The translations under genes were made by a program, and so were the position numbers. From Planctomycetota bacterium (GTDB lineage Bacteria; Planctomycetota; UBA1135; UBA2386), in the NCBI GenBank assembly GCA_016793305.1, contig JAEUHU010000437.1, positions 1 through 24,414 of the forward strand: 24,414 nucleotides of DNA, written 5' to 3'. Position 1 is the first letter of the stretch, and each line of letters starts with the position of its first letter. Of this stretch, positions 14,816 to 23,536 are shown one piece after another. The notes beneath the pieces were generated by a model. That model made no database searches and was not told the DNA's origin. It was given only the letters and a program-made list of their open reading frames with translations.

Positions 14816-17212
14816 GTGCCGATCGCCCCGATCCGCTGGTGGCTGGCGACCTGGCTCTCGGCCACGGCTGCCCTGACGCAGAGCTGGGCCGAGACATGCG
14901 GTCGTTCGCCATCGGGAGGCGTTGCGCTCCACCAAGCGGCTCTCGACGTCGGCGCCGATGCCCACGTGCTGCTGATCGCGTCGCATCCCGACGACCGCTA
15001 CGTGCTACCGTTGGTATGGCTGCGCTCGACCTTCGGGTTTCGCGTGTCCATCCTGTTGGCGACCCGGGGTGGTGGCGGCCAGAACAGCCTCGGGCCCGAG
15101 ACGGGCGATGCCTTGGACCGCCTGCGTACGCTCGAAGCCGAGGCGGGATGCGCGCGCTACCAGGGTTCGGTCTGGTACCTCGACCGGCCCGATGCTGGCT
15201 ATCGCCGTTCGGCGGCTGAGACGTTCGCCGAGTGGGGTCGGCCCTCCACGCTGCGCGAGCTGGTTCGCCTGCTGCGCCGGATTCGCCCCGATGCCGTGCT
15301 GACGACGCATCACCGCGAGGAGACCCACGGGCACGACCTCGCCCTCGTCGAACTGCTCCCGGAGGCGATCCGTGCCGCCGCCGATCCTGAATTCGACGTC
15401 GACGGAGCGCCGCACCGGGTCGGCACCTTCCTGCTCGGGTCGGGCAGTTCCCCGACGAGTCGGGTCCTGCGCATCGACGCGGACCGGCTCGACCTGGACC
15501 GCGGCGCCACCTGGCGTCGGCTCGCCCACGACGTGTTGCGGCAGGCGCACGTGACTCCCGGCGAGCCGGCACCGATCGACGCGGTATTCGATGCCGAGCT
15601 TCGCTTCGAGCCACAGTTCCCGGCTGAAGTTCCCCTGGACGGTCCAAGACCCCTGGGCCTGCCGTCGGTGTTCGATGCCGAGGTCTGGCGGGGCGATGCC
15701 GATCGAGCGGCCTCGCTCGAACAGCGCCTCGGTGCGTCACTGCGCGAGCAGATCTGGCGGCGCAGCATCGACACCGCTTCCCTGGCGTCGCTGCTGACCG
15801 AGCTGCGGACCGTGCGCGCCGCCGCTTCGAACGACGAGGCGCGCGTGCGGCTGGACCGTCGCATGGAGGCCCTGGAGCGACTGCTGCTGCTGGCTTCCGG
15901 CGTGCAGATCGAGTTGGAGACGCCGTCTGGCACCATCGCGATCGCCGGCGAGGAGTTCCAGATCGGCCTGCACGTGCACGCAGTGGGTGGGGTTCCGCTC
16001 CGGATCCGCGCCGAGGGCATCGACGGCGTGGAGGTCGAACTCGACGAGCTCGAACCTCCCGGGCGCCTTGGCAGCACGACGCGAGGAGTGCTCGGCATCC
16101 GGATCCCGCTCGCGCAGAACGGGGATCGCGATCCGATGGCGCGGCGGTTCCGGGCCGAACGGTTCGTGCCACCTGTTCGGATCCGCTTCTTCGTGACGCT
16201 CGGTGAGGTCGAGGTGTCGACCGAGCTGACCGTGCCGATCGAGCTGCGTTCGCCCGTCGAGCTGGCGGTCGTGCCGCACATGCTGTTGTTGCCGACCAGT
16301 CGTCGGCGGGCGCAGTTCAGCGTCGCCGTCCAGCGCAACAGCAGCTTCCCGGTCGAAGGAGACGTCGAGGTGCGCGGGCCGGCTGGCTATGCGATCCCGA
16401 CCGATCGCCAGCACGTGCTGCTCACCGAGCGGCGCAGCGACATGCTGGCCTTCGCGATCGAGGCGGCGCCCGATCGCGATCCGGGGGTCGACGTGCTGCG
16501 CATCCGCCTCGGGGGCACGCGCGTCGAGTTGCCGGTGCACACCGTCGCGGTCCAGGTGCCGAACGACCTGCGCATCGGCATCCTGCGCAGTCGCGACGAC
16601 ACGCTGCCGAACCTGCTCGGCGTCGGTGGCTTCGGGGTCGGCTGGACCGAGTTGAGCGATGCCGACATCGCCGCCGGGGACCTGCGCGCGTTCGACACCG
16701 TCATCGTCGACATCCGCGCATTGCGCGATCGTCCAGCCGCGCGGCGTGGCTTTCGACGCCTGCTCGACTTCGCGACCGAGAAGGGGCGCCGGTTGCTGGT
16801 CTTCTACCAGAAGGACACCGAGTTCCATCCGTCGGGCGAGGGCTTCGTCGGGGCGCCGTTCACGCCGTTCGTGCTCGGTCGCAATCGCGTGACGCGCGCG
16901 GATGCACCGGTTCGTGTGCTGCGGCCGGATCACCTGCTGCTGCAGCATCCGAACGTGGTCCAGCCAGCCGATTGGGACGCTTGGGAACAGGAGCGAGCGC
17001 TCTATCTGCCGAGCCTCTATGGCGGCCAGTACGAGGAACTGCTCGAGATCCACGACCCGGGCCAGCCGCCGGAACGAGGCGCCTTGTTGTATGCGCGCTG
17101 CGGTGACGGCGAGTTCGTCTACTGTGGCCTGGCCCTCTGGCGACAGCTGAAGAAGCTGCATCCGGGCGCAGTCCGGTTGTTCGCCAATCTCGTCACGCCG
17201 CTCGGCCGCTGA
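14816..17212 (+). CDS. Large exported PIG-L/LmbE family deacetylase-like protein with altered metal-site residues
   Basis: A 798-residue protein. An N-terminal hydrophobic signal-like segment (to about 25, WLSATAALTQSWA) suggests export. The PIG-L (GlcNAc-PI de-N-acetylase/LmbE) domain spans about 48-280, with the family-specific LATRGGGGQNSLGPETGDAL (81-100) of the long, roughly 800-residue PIG-L subgroup. The family motif HPDDE reads HPDDR here (57-61), and the second motif, usually HGHH, reads HGHD (171-174), changing a presumed zinc-ligand His to Asp. Middle residues (about 365-560) are beta-rich, Ig/NEW3-like. The C-terminal part (about 565-798; VIVDIRALRDRPAAR, LLVFYQKDTEF) resembles a glutamine-amidotransferase-like fold without an obvious catalytic Cys. 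Start: GTG at 14816, with GAGGGG just upstream. The stop is 3 bp from the convergent next gene. It may be a sugar or glycoconjugate deacetylase, or a non-catalytic derivative. Confidence 0.82.
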   Translation: MPIAPIRWWLATWLSATAALTQSWAETCGRSPSGGVALHQAALDVGADAHVLLIASHPDDRYVLPLVWLRSTFGFRVSILLATRGGGGQNSLGPETGDALDRLRTLEAEAGCARYQGSVWYLDRPDAGYRRSAAETFAEWGRPSTLRELVRLLRRIRPDAVLTTHHREETHGHDLALVELLPEAIRAAADPEFDVDGAPHRVGTFLLGSGSSPTSRVLRIDADRLDLDRGATWRRLAHDVLRQAHVTPGEPAPIDAVFDAELRFEPQFPAEVPLDGPRPLGLPSVFDAEVWRGDADRAASLEQRLGASLREQIWRRSIDTASLASLLTELRTVRAAASNDEARVRLDRRMEALERLLLLASGVQIELETPSGTIAIAGEEFQIGLHVHAVGGVPLRIRAEGIDGVEVELDELEPPGRLGSTTRGVLGIRIPLAQNGDRDPMARRFRAERFVPPVRIRFFVTLGEVEVSTELTVPIELRSPVELAVVPHMLLLPTSRRRAQFSVAVQRNSSFPVEGDVEVRGPAGYAIPTDRQHVLLTERRSDMLAFAIEAAPDRDPGVDVLRIRLGGTRVELPVHTVAVQVPNDLRIGILRSRDDTLPNLLGVGGFGVGWTELSDADIAAGDLRAFDTVIVDIRALRDRPAARRGFRRLLDFATEKGRRLLVFYQKDTEFHPSGEGFVGAPFTPFVLGRNRVTRADAPVRVLRPDHLLLQHPNVVQPADWDAWEQERALYLPSLYGGQYEELLEIHDPGQPPERGALLYARCGDGEFVYCGLALWRQLKKLHPGAVRLFANLVTPLGR

Positions 17213-17215
17213 CCC

Positions 17216-19264
17216 TCAGCGTCGTCCGGCGAGCAGGCAGCAACCGACCAGGTTGGCACCGACCAAGGTGCCGAGCGCCAAGCGCGGCGAGCCCGTCTTG
17301 AACCAGAACAGCACCGACCAGGCGGTCACGAGGCCCGCGACGGCGAGCATGACCCACGGCATGGCATTGCTTCGCGGAAGCACGAAGTGAGGCGCGGTTG
17401 GCCGCACGTTCGTCGTCGATGCTGTCTGCCAGGCCGCAACCGTCGCACCGGTCGAAGCCTCCAGGCGTCGGCCGAGTCCGTCGATCCGATCCGCCAGTCC
17501 GGTGAGCGCGTGGGCAGCGGCTTCCGACTGCTGCACGGCCTTTGCGAAGCCGCCGTCGATCGCGCCGACCAGCGGGGCCATGTCCAAGGTCGGTGCGGCT
17601 GGCATCGGCAACGGCGCCGGAGCGGGTGCCGGAGTCGCGGGGCGCGCGGCCATCTCGACCAGGGCCGCCTTCAGCCGGTCGAGGAACGCGTCGACGCGCT
17701 GCATCGCTGCGCCCAGGACCTCGTGCCCGCTCCCAGCCGTCGCAGGCGTGTCGGCGGCCGGCGCGGGATCGGCGGAACGGCTCGATCGCGCGGGTTGGGC
17801 CATCGGTTCGGCCATCGGCTGAGCCGGCGCTGCCGCGGCTCGTGGAGCCGCCTCGTCGGCAGGCGCGACGGGGACGACTTCCGCGACCGGTGCATCGATC
17901 GCTGCATCTCCTGCGTCTGCCGCTGGCTCGATCGCCATGGCGGAAGCGGTGTCGCTGGCCGCATCTGCCGAGGCTTCGGCCAGCGCTGCGTCGGCGCTGC
18001 CGATCGAGTTGCCGGCTCCGGCAGTGCTGGCGGGCTCGCTCCGAGCCTCGGGGGTCGGAATCGCCGCATTCGGCGTGTCGGCTCCGGGTGCTTCGGTCTT
18101 CGGCCCGCTGTCGGGCGGCACCGCCGATTCCGCGGCTGGCGCAGCGGTTGCGAACGATTCCGCTTGGACGGCCGCTGTGCTACGCGATGGCGCCGGCTCG
18201 TCGATGTCGAGCGCTGCCAGCGCCGACTGGATCTCGCTCGGCTCCAGGAACGGCGTCGACGATGGCGCGTCGCCCAGCAGCTGCTCCAGCACCGCAGCGG
18301 CTTCCGTCAGCGCGGCGCGTTCGTCGGCTTCGCAGGCTGCAGCCGACGGCTCGGGCTGCGACGTCTGCTCCAGCTCGGCCTCCGGAGCGCCGGACATCGC
18401 TTCGTTCGGTGCCTCGTGCTCCGGCTCGAGAGCGGCTTCCGGTTGGGCTTGGTGGGTCGAGGGCATCGTGGACTCCTGGACAGGATCGGCTGCCGGTGGG
18501 GAGGTGGTGGCGGGGATCGGCTCGTTTCGGGACGGCTCGACCTCCATCGACACCCGTCCGTTCCCCGGTGCGGGTTCAGGGATCGCGTCGTCGTCGGCTC
18601 GCTCGAACTTGGCCTCGTCCGGCTCCTTTGCCGGCTCCGGTTCGTCCTCGAAATCGCCGAGCAGCTCCCGGAGATCGTCGACGTCGAAGCACTCCTCTGA
18701 CTCGGCCGCGTGGTCCTCGTCGGTCGACGGGGCGTCCACGTAGCCCGGAGGTTCTGCGCCTCGAGCCGCGGCGGTCTCCTCGATCGCCTTCGCCAGTTCG
18801 AGCTGCGCCTCTTCCTGCGCCAGCTGCAACAACGCCGCGACGTCGGTGTCGAGATCGGCCGCTGCTTCGTGCAGCACTTGCGCCAAGTCCGTGGTCAGCA
18901 GGTGCTGGGCCAGGGCCTCGACCGGCACCTCGCTCGCCACTTGCTGGATCGGCAGCTCGCTGCCGGTGTCGAGCGGCGGATGGGCGCCGTGCAACAGCGA
19001 ACGCAGCAGGAACGAGCGTACGCGCAGCGGCGAGAGCACGACCGCCGTCTTGCCGATCCTCGCCAGCCGATCCGACAGCGCGTCGCGCAGGCGAGGCGCC
19101 ACGGTGAACACCGGATCCTCACCGTCGTTGCCGGCCAGCGCGCCGACCTGCTCGATGTCACCCTCCGCCAACCAGCCGAGGATCTCGCCGGCCGGCACGC
19201 CCATGCGAGCGAGGTCCGAGCGGGTGAGCAGGTGTTGCTGGAGTGGTGGTTGGGATCGACTCAT
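17216..19264 (-). CDS. Long low-complexity protein with C-terminal membrane anchor, function unknown
   Basis: A 682-residue protein, not recognised. Residues about 10-165 form a helical N-terminal domain; LTRSDLARMGVPAGEILGWL (13-32) followed by a short strand recalls a winged-helix fold, weakly. Residues about 165-525 are low complexity, first acidic (DVDDLRELLGDFEDEPEP), then Ala/Pro/Glu/Ser-rich, and probably disordered. Residues about 530-615 are helical with likely coiled coil (VDAFLDRLKAALVEMAARP; ALTGLADRIDGLGRRLEAS). Two hydrophobic helices at about 635-655 and 660-679 end the protein, so the bulk is presumably cytoplasmic on a C-terminal hairpin anchor. I prefer the ATG at 19264 (MSRSQPPLQQ) over the in-frame start at 19345, whose extra residues are unlike a protein N-terminus. 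It follows the small exported-protein gene on the same strand and converges on the PIG-L gene. Continuous coding and regular codon use support a real gene. Confidence 0.75.
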   Translation of the reverse strand: MSRSQPPLQQHLLTRSDLARMGVPAGEILGWLAEGDIEQVGALAGNDGEDPVFTVAPRLRDALSDRLARIGKTAVVLSPLRVRSFLLRSLLHGAHPPLDTGSELPIQQVASEVPVEALAQHLLTTDLAQVLHEAAADLDTDVAALLQLAQEEAQLELAKAIEETAAARGAEPPGYVDAPSTDEDHAAESEECFDVDDLRELLGDFEDEPEPAKEPDEAKFERADDDAIPEPAPGNGRVSMEVEPSRNEPIPATTSPPAADPVQESTMPSTHQAQPEAALEPEHEAPNEAMSGAPEAELEQTSQPEPSAAACEADERAALTEAAAVLEQLLGDAPSSTPFLEPSEIQSALAALDIDEPAPSRSTAAVQAESFATAAPAAESAVPPDSGPKTEAPGADTPNAAIPTPEARSEPASTAGAGNSIGSADAALAEASADAASDTASAMAIEPAADAGDAAIDAPVAEVVPVAPADEAAPRAAAAPAQPMAEPMAQPARSSRSADPAPAADTPATAGSGHEVLGAAMQRVDAFLDRLKAALVEMAARPATPAPAPAPLPMPAAPTLDMAPLVGAIDGGFAKAVQQSEAAAHALTGLADRIDGLGRRLEASTGATVAAWQTASTTNVRPTAPHFVLPRSNAMPWVMLAVAGLVTAWSVLFWFKTGSPRLALGTLVGANLVGCCLLAGRR

Positions 19265-19399
19265 GGAACGACGACGACCCGACCCCCTGCCCGGAGGTCT
19301 TTCGGCCGTCGACGCGCCCACGGTGAAACCTATGCAGCACGGCACGATCCCGCCGTTGCCAGCGAAGGATCGCCTGCTCTGTTCGGCCGTTCCGCCGCG

Positions 19400-19750
19400 T
19401 CAGGGCAGTTTCGGGAAGCGCATGCGCGCCTGGCGACCACGCACCATGCGGACTTCGCGAGCGCCGGAACCGGTGCGCAGCAGATGGAAGCCCTGCACCG
19501 ACAGCAGCGAGTAGTCGCCGTTGTCGTAGACCAGCTCGATCCGGATGTGTTGCTGCTGCTCGTCGAGCAGGCGGATCTCGACGACGTTGCGCGCCGACAC
19601 GGTCGTCATCGTGCCCTGCAGCGAGATGTACTGCAGGTCGGAGATCGTCGCGATCGCGACGGCGTCCGTTTCGGTGCCGCCCGGATCCTGCGGAACCATG
19701 GCCATGGCAGCGACGAGGGGAATGGGGAGCAGAAGGGTCCAGGGTTTCAT
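19400..19750 (-). CDS. Small exported protein of unknown function
   Basis: A 116-residue protein with a signal peptide (MKPWTLLLPIPLVAAMAMV) and a mature part of about 95 residues that looks all-beta: AIATISDLQYISLQGTM, ARNVVEIRLLDE, IRIELVYDNGDYSLLSV and FHLLRTG. The C-terminus is basic (REVRMVRGRQARMRFPK). I recognise no family. The ATG at 19750 is chosen because it begins the signal peptide and has GGAG 6 nt upstream; the in-frame ATG at 19783 would add 11 residues before it. It is divergent from the peptidase lipoprotein gene (66 bp between starts) and lies 135 bp upstream of the low-complexity protein gene on the same strand, so cotranscription with that gene is possible. Confidence 0.7.
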   Translation of the reverse strand: MKPWTLLLPIPLVAAMAMVPQDPGGTETDAVAIATISDLQYISLQGTMTTVSARNVVEIRLLDEQQQHIRIELVYDNGDYSLLSVQGFHLLRTGSGAREVRMVRGRQARMRFPKLP

Positions 19751-19816
19751 GGCGGCTCCGATGGCGAGACCGGCTCTTTCCACGCCGGTGCGTTGGCCTA
19801 TGACGGCAGACTACCC

Positions 19817-20902
19817 GTGTTCCTGCCCACGATCTTCTCCTGGCCGACCTGGCTGCTCGCCCTGCTGGTGTTGGCGGCCTGCGGCGGTCGGCCGGAAGCG
19901 GAGCTCGACCGTGCGGAGCCGGTTCCGACGATGGCGACGGTCGCGGCGGGCTCGGGCGATCCTTCGTCCGACGAGCTGAAACTCGTCACCACCGAGGTCG
20001 AACGGGCTCTCGTCCGCCTGCAGCCGGTGTTCCCCGGGCTGCCGGCACGCCGCTTCCACGTGTTCGTGCACCACGACCGGGCCCAGCTGCCGGCGGCGCT
20101 CGCGGCGATGCTGCACGAGGACTCGCCTGGCTTCGCCCTGCTCGGCCGCAGCCAGGTTCACATCGTGGTGGGCGAGGTCTGGCGGACCGGCTCTTCGCTG
20201 GCCGGGGTCGTCACCCACGAGCTCGTGCACGAACTGCTGGACCAGTGGGCCGGACCGCACGGCATGCGCGTGCCCCGCTGGTTCCACGAAGGCTTGGCGC
20301 AGTATCTCGCTGGCGACACCTACCTGGGCGCCAGCGAAGAGGACCTCGTCTGGCGGCTGTCCGCGCGCAGCATGCCCTCCTTGCAGTCGTTGGCCGTGCA
20401 TTTCCCCTCGCAGCGTGAGGATCTGAAGGCAGCCTACGCGATCAGCTACTCGTACGTGGCCTGGCTGGCCCGCGGCTATGGGGTTCCGGCCTTGCTGGCC
20501 ATGGTGTCGGCCATCGACCGCGACGTGACCCTGGAGGGTGCCTTGGTCGGCGCGACCCACCTCACCACGCTGCAACTCGAAGATGCGTGGCGTGCCTACC
20601 TGTGGAACGGCTCCGGGGCGCCTTGGCGCGTGCTCTTCGACAACTGCTTCAGCCTGTCGTTGCTCGGCGTGCTGCCGTTGCTCGCGCTGGCCCTGATGCG
20701 CCGCATGCGGGCGGAGGCGCGCGTCCGGGAGCGGCTGGCCGATCCTCGGGCCTCTGCATCGGCGGAGGCCAGTGGCTTGCACCCGGACCTCGCCGATGCC
20801 GTGGATGTGGAGTTCTCGCTCCGGGCGCCGCAACCGGCCGAAGGGGCCGAGGTCGGCGCCGCGCCGGGCCCGGACGATCGCCCGTCGCGGCCGGAGGCGT
20901 GA
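19817..20902 (+). CDS. Lipoprotein zinc metallopeptidase, peptidase MA-like (gluzincin)
   Basis: A 361-residue protein. The signal peptide ends in lipobox LAAC with Cys22 as the lipidated residue, followed by CGGRPEAEL. The catalytic segment VVTHELVHELLDQW contains HExxH (His134, Glu135, His138), and WFHEGLAQYLAG gives the third zinc ligand Glu158, the gluzincin (peptidase MA) arrangement. A C-terminal hydrophobic helix at about 277-295 is followed by a basic, then acidic and Pro-rich tail, so the protein may be held both by lipid and by a helix. The start is GTG at 19817, which opens the signal peptide; the Shine-Dalgarno is weak, and TTG at 19793 is an alternative. It is divergent from the small exported-protein gene. 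Substrate unknown; the complete zinc set suggests activity on exported proteins or peptides. Confidence 0.85.
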   Translation: MFLPTIFSWPTWLLALLVLAACGGRPEAELDRAEPVPTMATVAAGSGDPSSDELKLVTTEVERALVRLQPVFPGLPARRFHVFVHHDRAQLPAALAAMLHEDSPGFALLGRSQVHIVVGEVWRTGSSLAGVVTHELVHELLDQWAGPHGMRVPRWFHEGLAQYLAGDTYLGASEEDLVWRLSARSMPSLQSLAVHFPSQREDLKAAYAISYSYVAWLARGYGVPALLAMVSAIDRDVTLEGALVGATHLTTLQLEDAWRAYLWNGSGAPWRVLFDNCFSLSLLGVLPLLALALMRRMRAEARVRERLADPRASASAEASGLHPDLADAVDVEFSLRAPQPAEGAEVGAAPGPDDRPSRPEA

Positions 20903-20975
20903 GCCGGCCGAGAACCTGCGCCGTGACGGCAAGAAGCCGATCCCGTCGCGCGGTGCTGCGGGTAAGAAGGCGCGG

Positions 20976-21284
20976 GTGAAGGCTCTCCTCTCGTCCACCT
21001 GCCGCACCGGCTGCTTGCTGGCGGCGACAGCCCTGCTCGGCGGCGCCTGTGTCGGCCACCAGCACACCGTAGGCCTCGGTCCCACCGGTTCCGGAGTGGC
21101 CCAGCAGCGCCAGTACTACGCGCTGTTCGGGTTCTGGCAGATCAACGAAGTCGACTCGCAGCGCCTCGCCGCGGACCTCACCAGCTACTCGATCGAGTCG
21201 CAGTTCTCGTTCGTCGATCTGCTGCTGCAGCCGCTGCTCTTGCCGTTGACGATGACCTCGCGCACGGTGACGGTGCGCACGTGA
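20976..21284 (+). CDS. Small Bor-like lipoprotein
   Basis: A 102-residue protein starting GTG at 20976, with AGAAGG 6-11 nt upstream. The signal peptide (CLLAATALLGGAC) would be cut before Cys25; the lipobox is weak (GGAC). The mature part GLGPTGSG...YYALFGFWQINEVD...SFVDLLLQPLLLPLTMTSRTVTVR follows the layout of the Bor/Iss lipoprotein family: a FG/W motif, a VD segment, a hydrophobic 'F.D.LL' stretch and a final strand. Bor proteins are known from lambda and enteric plasmids in serum resistance, but many environmental bacteria carry uncharacterised members, and no virulence role is implied. The stop overlaps the next gene's GTG start by 4 nt (GTGA), so translation is coupled to the RNase-like gene. 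Family assignment is tentative. Confidence 0.7.
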   Translation: MKALLSSTCRTGCLLAATALLGGACVGHQHTVGLGPTGSGVAQQRQYYALFGFWQINEVDSQRLAADLTSYSIESQFSFVDLLLQPLLLPLTMTSRTVTVRT

Positions 21285-22678
21285 AGGACCTCTCGAACCG
21301 CCTGCAGCTGCAATTCCTCGGCGCCGCGAGGCACGTCACCGGCACCAAGCACCTGTTGCGCGTCGGTGCCTCCCAGGTGCTGCTCGACTGCGGCACGGTG
21401 CAGGGGCCGCGGCGCATCGCCGAGGAGCAGAACCGGCGTCTGCCGATCGACGGCAAGGCGGTCGACGCGCTGGTGCTGTCGCACGCGCACATCGACCATT
21501 GCGGGGCACTGCCGAAGCTGGTCAAGGACGGCTACGACGGGCCGATCTGGTGCACCGACGCGACAGCCGACATGTTGCGGATGATGCTGCTCGACTCGGC
21601 GCACATCCAGGCGCAGGACGCTCGGCACCTGCGCCGGCGCGGCCACGACTTCGAGCCGATCTACGATGTCGACGACGTCGAACGCACGCTCCGGCTGGTC
21701 CGGCCGGTGCCGTACCACCGATCGTTCGAGGTCACGCCGCAACTGCGCGTCGAGTTCCTCGATGCGGGGCACATCCTCGGCTCGGCGATCGTGGTGATGG
21801 ACGCCGAGGTCGGAGCGAAGAAGCGCCGCATCGTCTTCACCGGCGACCACGGCCGGAAGAACCTGCCGATCCTGCGCGATCCCGAGCGGATCCCCGAGTG
21901 CGATGCGCTGATCACCGAGTCGACCTACGGCGATCGTCTGCACGAGTCGCAGAGCGACATGATGGCCGACCTCGCGCGGATCGTCGCCGAGGAGCTGCAC
22001 GACGGTGGACGCGTCGTCGTGCCCGCGTTCGCCGTCGGACGCACCCAGTCGGTAGTGCTGTTCCTCGGTCAGCTGATGCGCGACGGCGTGCTGCCACCGC
22101 TGCCGATCCACGTCGACTCGCCGATGAGCCGCGAAGCGACCAAGATCATGCGGCGGCACCCGGACCTGTTCGACGCCGAGACCCGCGCGCTGCTCGCCGG
22201 TGGGCACGATCCGCTGTTCTTCGAAGGCGTGACCTACGTCGCCGACGTCGAGGAGAGCAAGGCGCTCAACCAGCTGCGCAGCGGCGTCATCGTCTCGGCA
22301 TCGGGCATGTGCGAGTCGGGGCGCGTGCTGCATCACCTTTCGTCGAGCCTCGGGCGCCGCGAGGACTGCGTCCTGCTGGTCGGCTACCAGGCCCAGGGAA
22401 CGCTCGGTCGTCGCCTGCTCGACGGCGAGACGAGCGTCAACATCTTCGGCGAGCCCCACACGGTGCGCTGCAAGGTGCGCAACATGCCGGGCCTGTCCGC
22501 GCACGCCGATTGGCGCGAACTGCTCGACGGCGTCGAACACCTGAAGAAGCGCTGCAAGCAGGTCTTCGTCGTGCACGGCGACGAAGGCCCGGCGGAGACG
22601 CACGCGCAGCGGCTGCGGGACGCCGGGTTCGCCTCGGTGATCGTGCCAAGCAAGTACGACGTCGTCGACGTGGCGTGA
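21281..22678 (+). CDS. Beta-CASP metallo-beta-lactamase fold ribonuclease-like protein (CPSF73/RNase J-related)
   Basis: A 465-residue protein with the full metallo-beta-lactamase and beta-CASP motif set: HAHIDH (68-73), GH at 163-164 (DAGHILGSA), TGDHGR (187-192, Asp189), the beta-CASP Glu in ITESTYGDR (211-219), VPAFAVGRTQSVV (247-259), SASGMCESGRVLHH (339-352), the late His in GLSAHAD (404-410) and VHGD (431-434). These residues bind two zinc ions, and the family includes bacterial CPSF-like endo/exoribonucleases. The C-terminal 'RNA specificity' region is present, and a separate RNase J C-terminal domain is absent. GTG at 21281 overlaps the Bor-like stop by 4 nt; the stop TGA overlaps the dapF ATG by 1 nt. 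The tight packing implies a single mRNA. Activity is very likely; the RNA target is unknown. Confidence 0.92.
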   Translation: MKDLSNRLQLQFLGAARHVTGTKHLLRVGASQVLLDCGTVQGPRRIAEEQNRRLPIDGKAVDALVLSHAHIDHCGALPKLVKDGYDGPIWCTDATADMLRMMLLDSAHIQAQDARHLRRRGHDFEPIYDVDDVERTLRLVRPVPYHRSFEVTPQLRVEFLDAGHILGSAIVVMDAEVGAKKRRIVFTGDHGRKNLPILRDPERIPECDALITESTYGDRLHESQSDMMADLARIVAEELHDGGRVVVPAFAVGRTQSVVLFLGQLMRDGVLPPLPIHVDSPMSREATKIMRRHPDLFDAETRALLAGGHDPLFFEGVTYVADVEESKALNQLRSGVIVSASGMCESGRVLHHLSSSLGRREDCVLLVGYQAQGTLGRRLLDGETSVNIFGEPHTVRCKVRNMPGLSAHADWRELLDGVEHLKKRCKQVFVVHGDEGPAETHAQRLRDAGFASVIVPSKYDVVDVA

Positions 22679-23478
22679 TGCGCGTGCCCTTCACCAAGAT
22701 GGAGGGAGCCGGCAACGACTACGTGTTCGTCGACGGCGTCCTGGCGCCGTTCCCGCTCGATCGCGGCGCACGAACCGCACGCGCCGTCTCGGATCGTCAC
22801 TTCGGCATCGGTGGCGACGGACTGATCGTGCTGACCCGGGGGGAACGGGCCCCGGTGCGCATGCACATGTGGAACGCCGACGGCTCGCGCGGGGCGATGT
22901 GCGGCAACGGCCTGCGCTGCCTGGCGAAGCTCGCCGTGGGCCATGGCCACGTGACCGGTCCCAGGTTCGTGGTCGAGACCGATGCCGGTCTGCGACCGGT
23001 CGAGCTGCTCGCCACCGGCGACGTGCGAACGGGGCTCGGCACGGTCACGATCACGGCTCCACGGCGGCTCGTGGTCGACGGCCGCACGATCGAGCTGTGG
23101 CCTGGCGATGCCGGCAATCCACACGCGGTGCTGTTCGTCCCCGACACCGAGCGGGCCTCCGTGATGCAGCTCGGCGAGGCCCTGCAGCACCACCCCGACT
23201 TCCCGGGCGGCGTCAACGTCGAGTTCGTGCAGGTGCTCGGGCCGCTCCGCCTGCGCCAACGCACCTACGAACGGGGCAGCGGCGAGACGCTGGCCTGCGG
23301 TACCGGGGCGGCGGTCGCCGCCAGCGCCGCGCGCGTCGCCGGCCTGGTCGGATCGGTCGGCGACGTGCTGGTCGACCTGCGCGGCGGCACGCTGCGGGTG
23401 CAGGACGACGGCGGCGGCCTTGCGATCGTCGGCCCGGCTCGTACCGTCTTCACGGGCGAGCTCGAGCTGGCCGAGTAG
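22678..23478 (+). CDS. dapF: Diaminopimelate epimerase
   Basis: A 266-residue cofactor-independent racemase that converts LL- to meso-diaminopimelate, the last shared step to lysine and peptidoglycan. Two-domain pseudo-symmetric fold: KMEGAGNDYV (7-16) opens it, the first catalytic cysteine is Cys75 in MCGNGLRC, and the second is Cys207 in GETLACGTGAAVA. GNPHAVLFV (146-154) and ERGSGET (198-204) are the substrate-binding elements. All catalytic residues are present and the length is normal. The ATG at 22678 shares its A with the preceding TGA stop; no separate Shine-Dalgarno stands out, so translation probably reinitiates. It implies a diaminopimelate-type cell wall or at least lysine synthesis in the host. 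LemA follows after 58 bp. Confidence 0.97.
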   Translation: MRVPFTKMEGAGNDYVFVDGVLAPFPLDRGARTARAVSDRHFGIGGDGLIVLTRGERAPVRMHMWNADGSRGAMCGNGLRCLAKLAVGHGHVTGPRFVVETDAGLRPVELLATGDVRTGLGTVTITAPRRLVVDGRTIELWPGDAGNPHAVLFVPDTERASVMQLGEALQHHPDFPGGVNVEFVQVLGPLRLRQRTYERGSGETLACGTGAAVAASAARVAGLVGSVGDVLVDLRGGTLRVQDDGGGLAIVGPARTVFTGELELAE

Positions 23479-23536
23479 TTCGGCCGGCCCGTTCGCCAAT
23501 GTCTCGGGCGCGTCGCGCCCTCGGAGGTTCATCCGC

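Noticed and set aside
14724..17161. Long minus-strand open frames opposite the metallophosphoesterase and PIG-L genes
   Set aside because: Arg/Ala/Pro-rich shadows of a strongly supported plus-strand coding region.
17387..19107. Long plus-strand open frames opposite the low-complexity protein gene
   Set aside because: They are Arg/Cys/Gly/Ser-rich mirrors. The minus-strand frame has structured ends (helical domain, transmembrane pair) and reads through the whole region, so it is the better choice.
20976..21284. Bor-like lipoprotein as a sign of a prophage
   Set aside because: No integrase, structural or lysis genes are near, and the gene is embedded by overlaps in a housekeeping operon with dapF.
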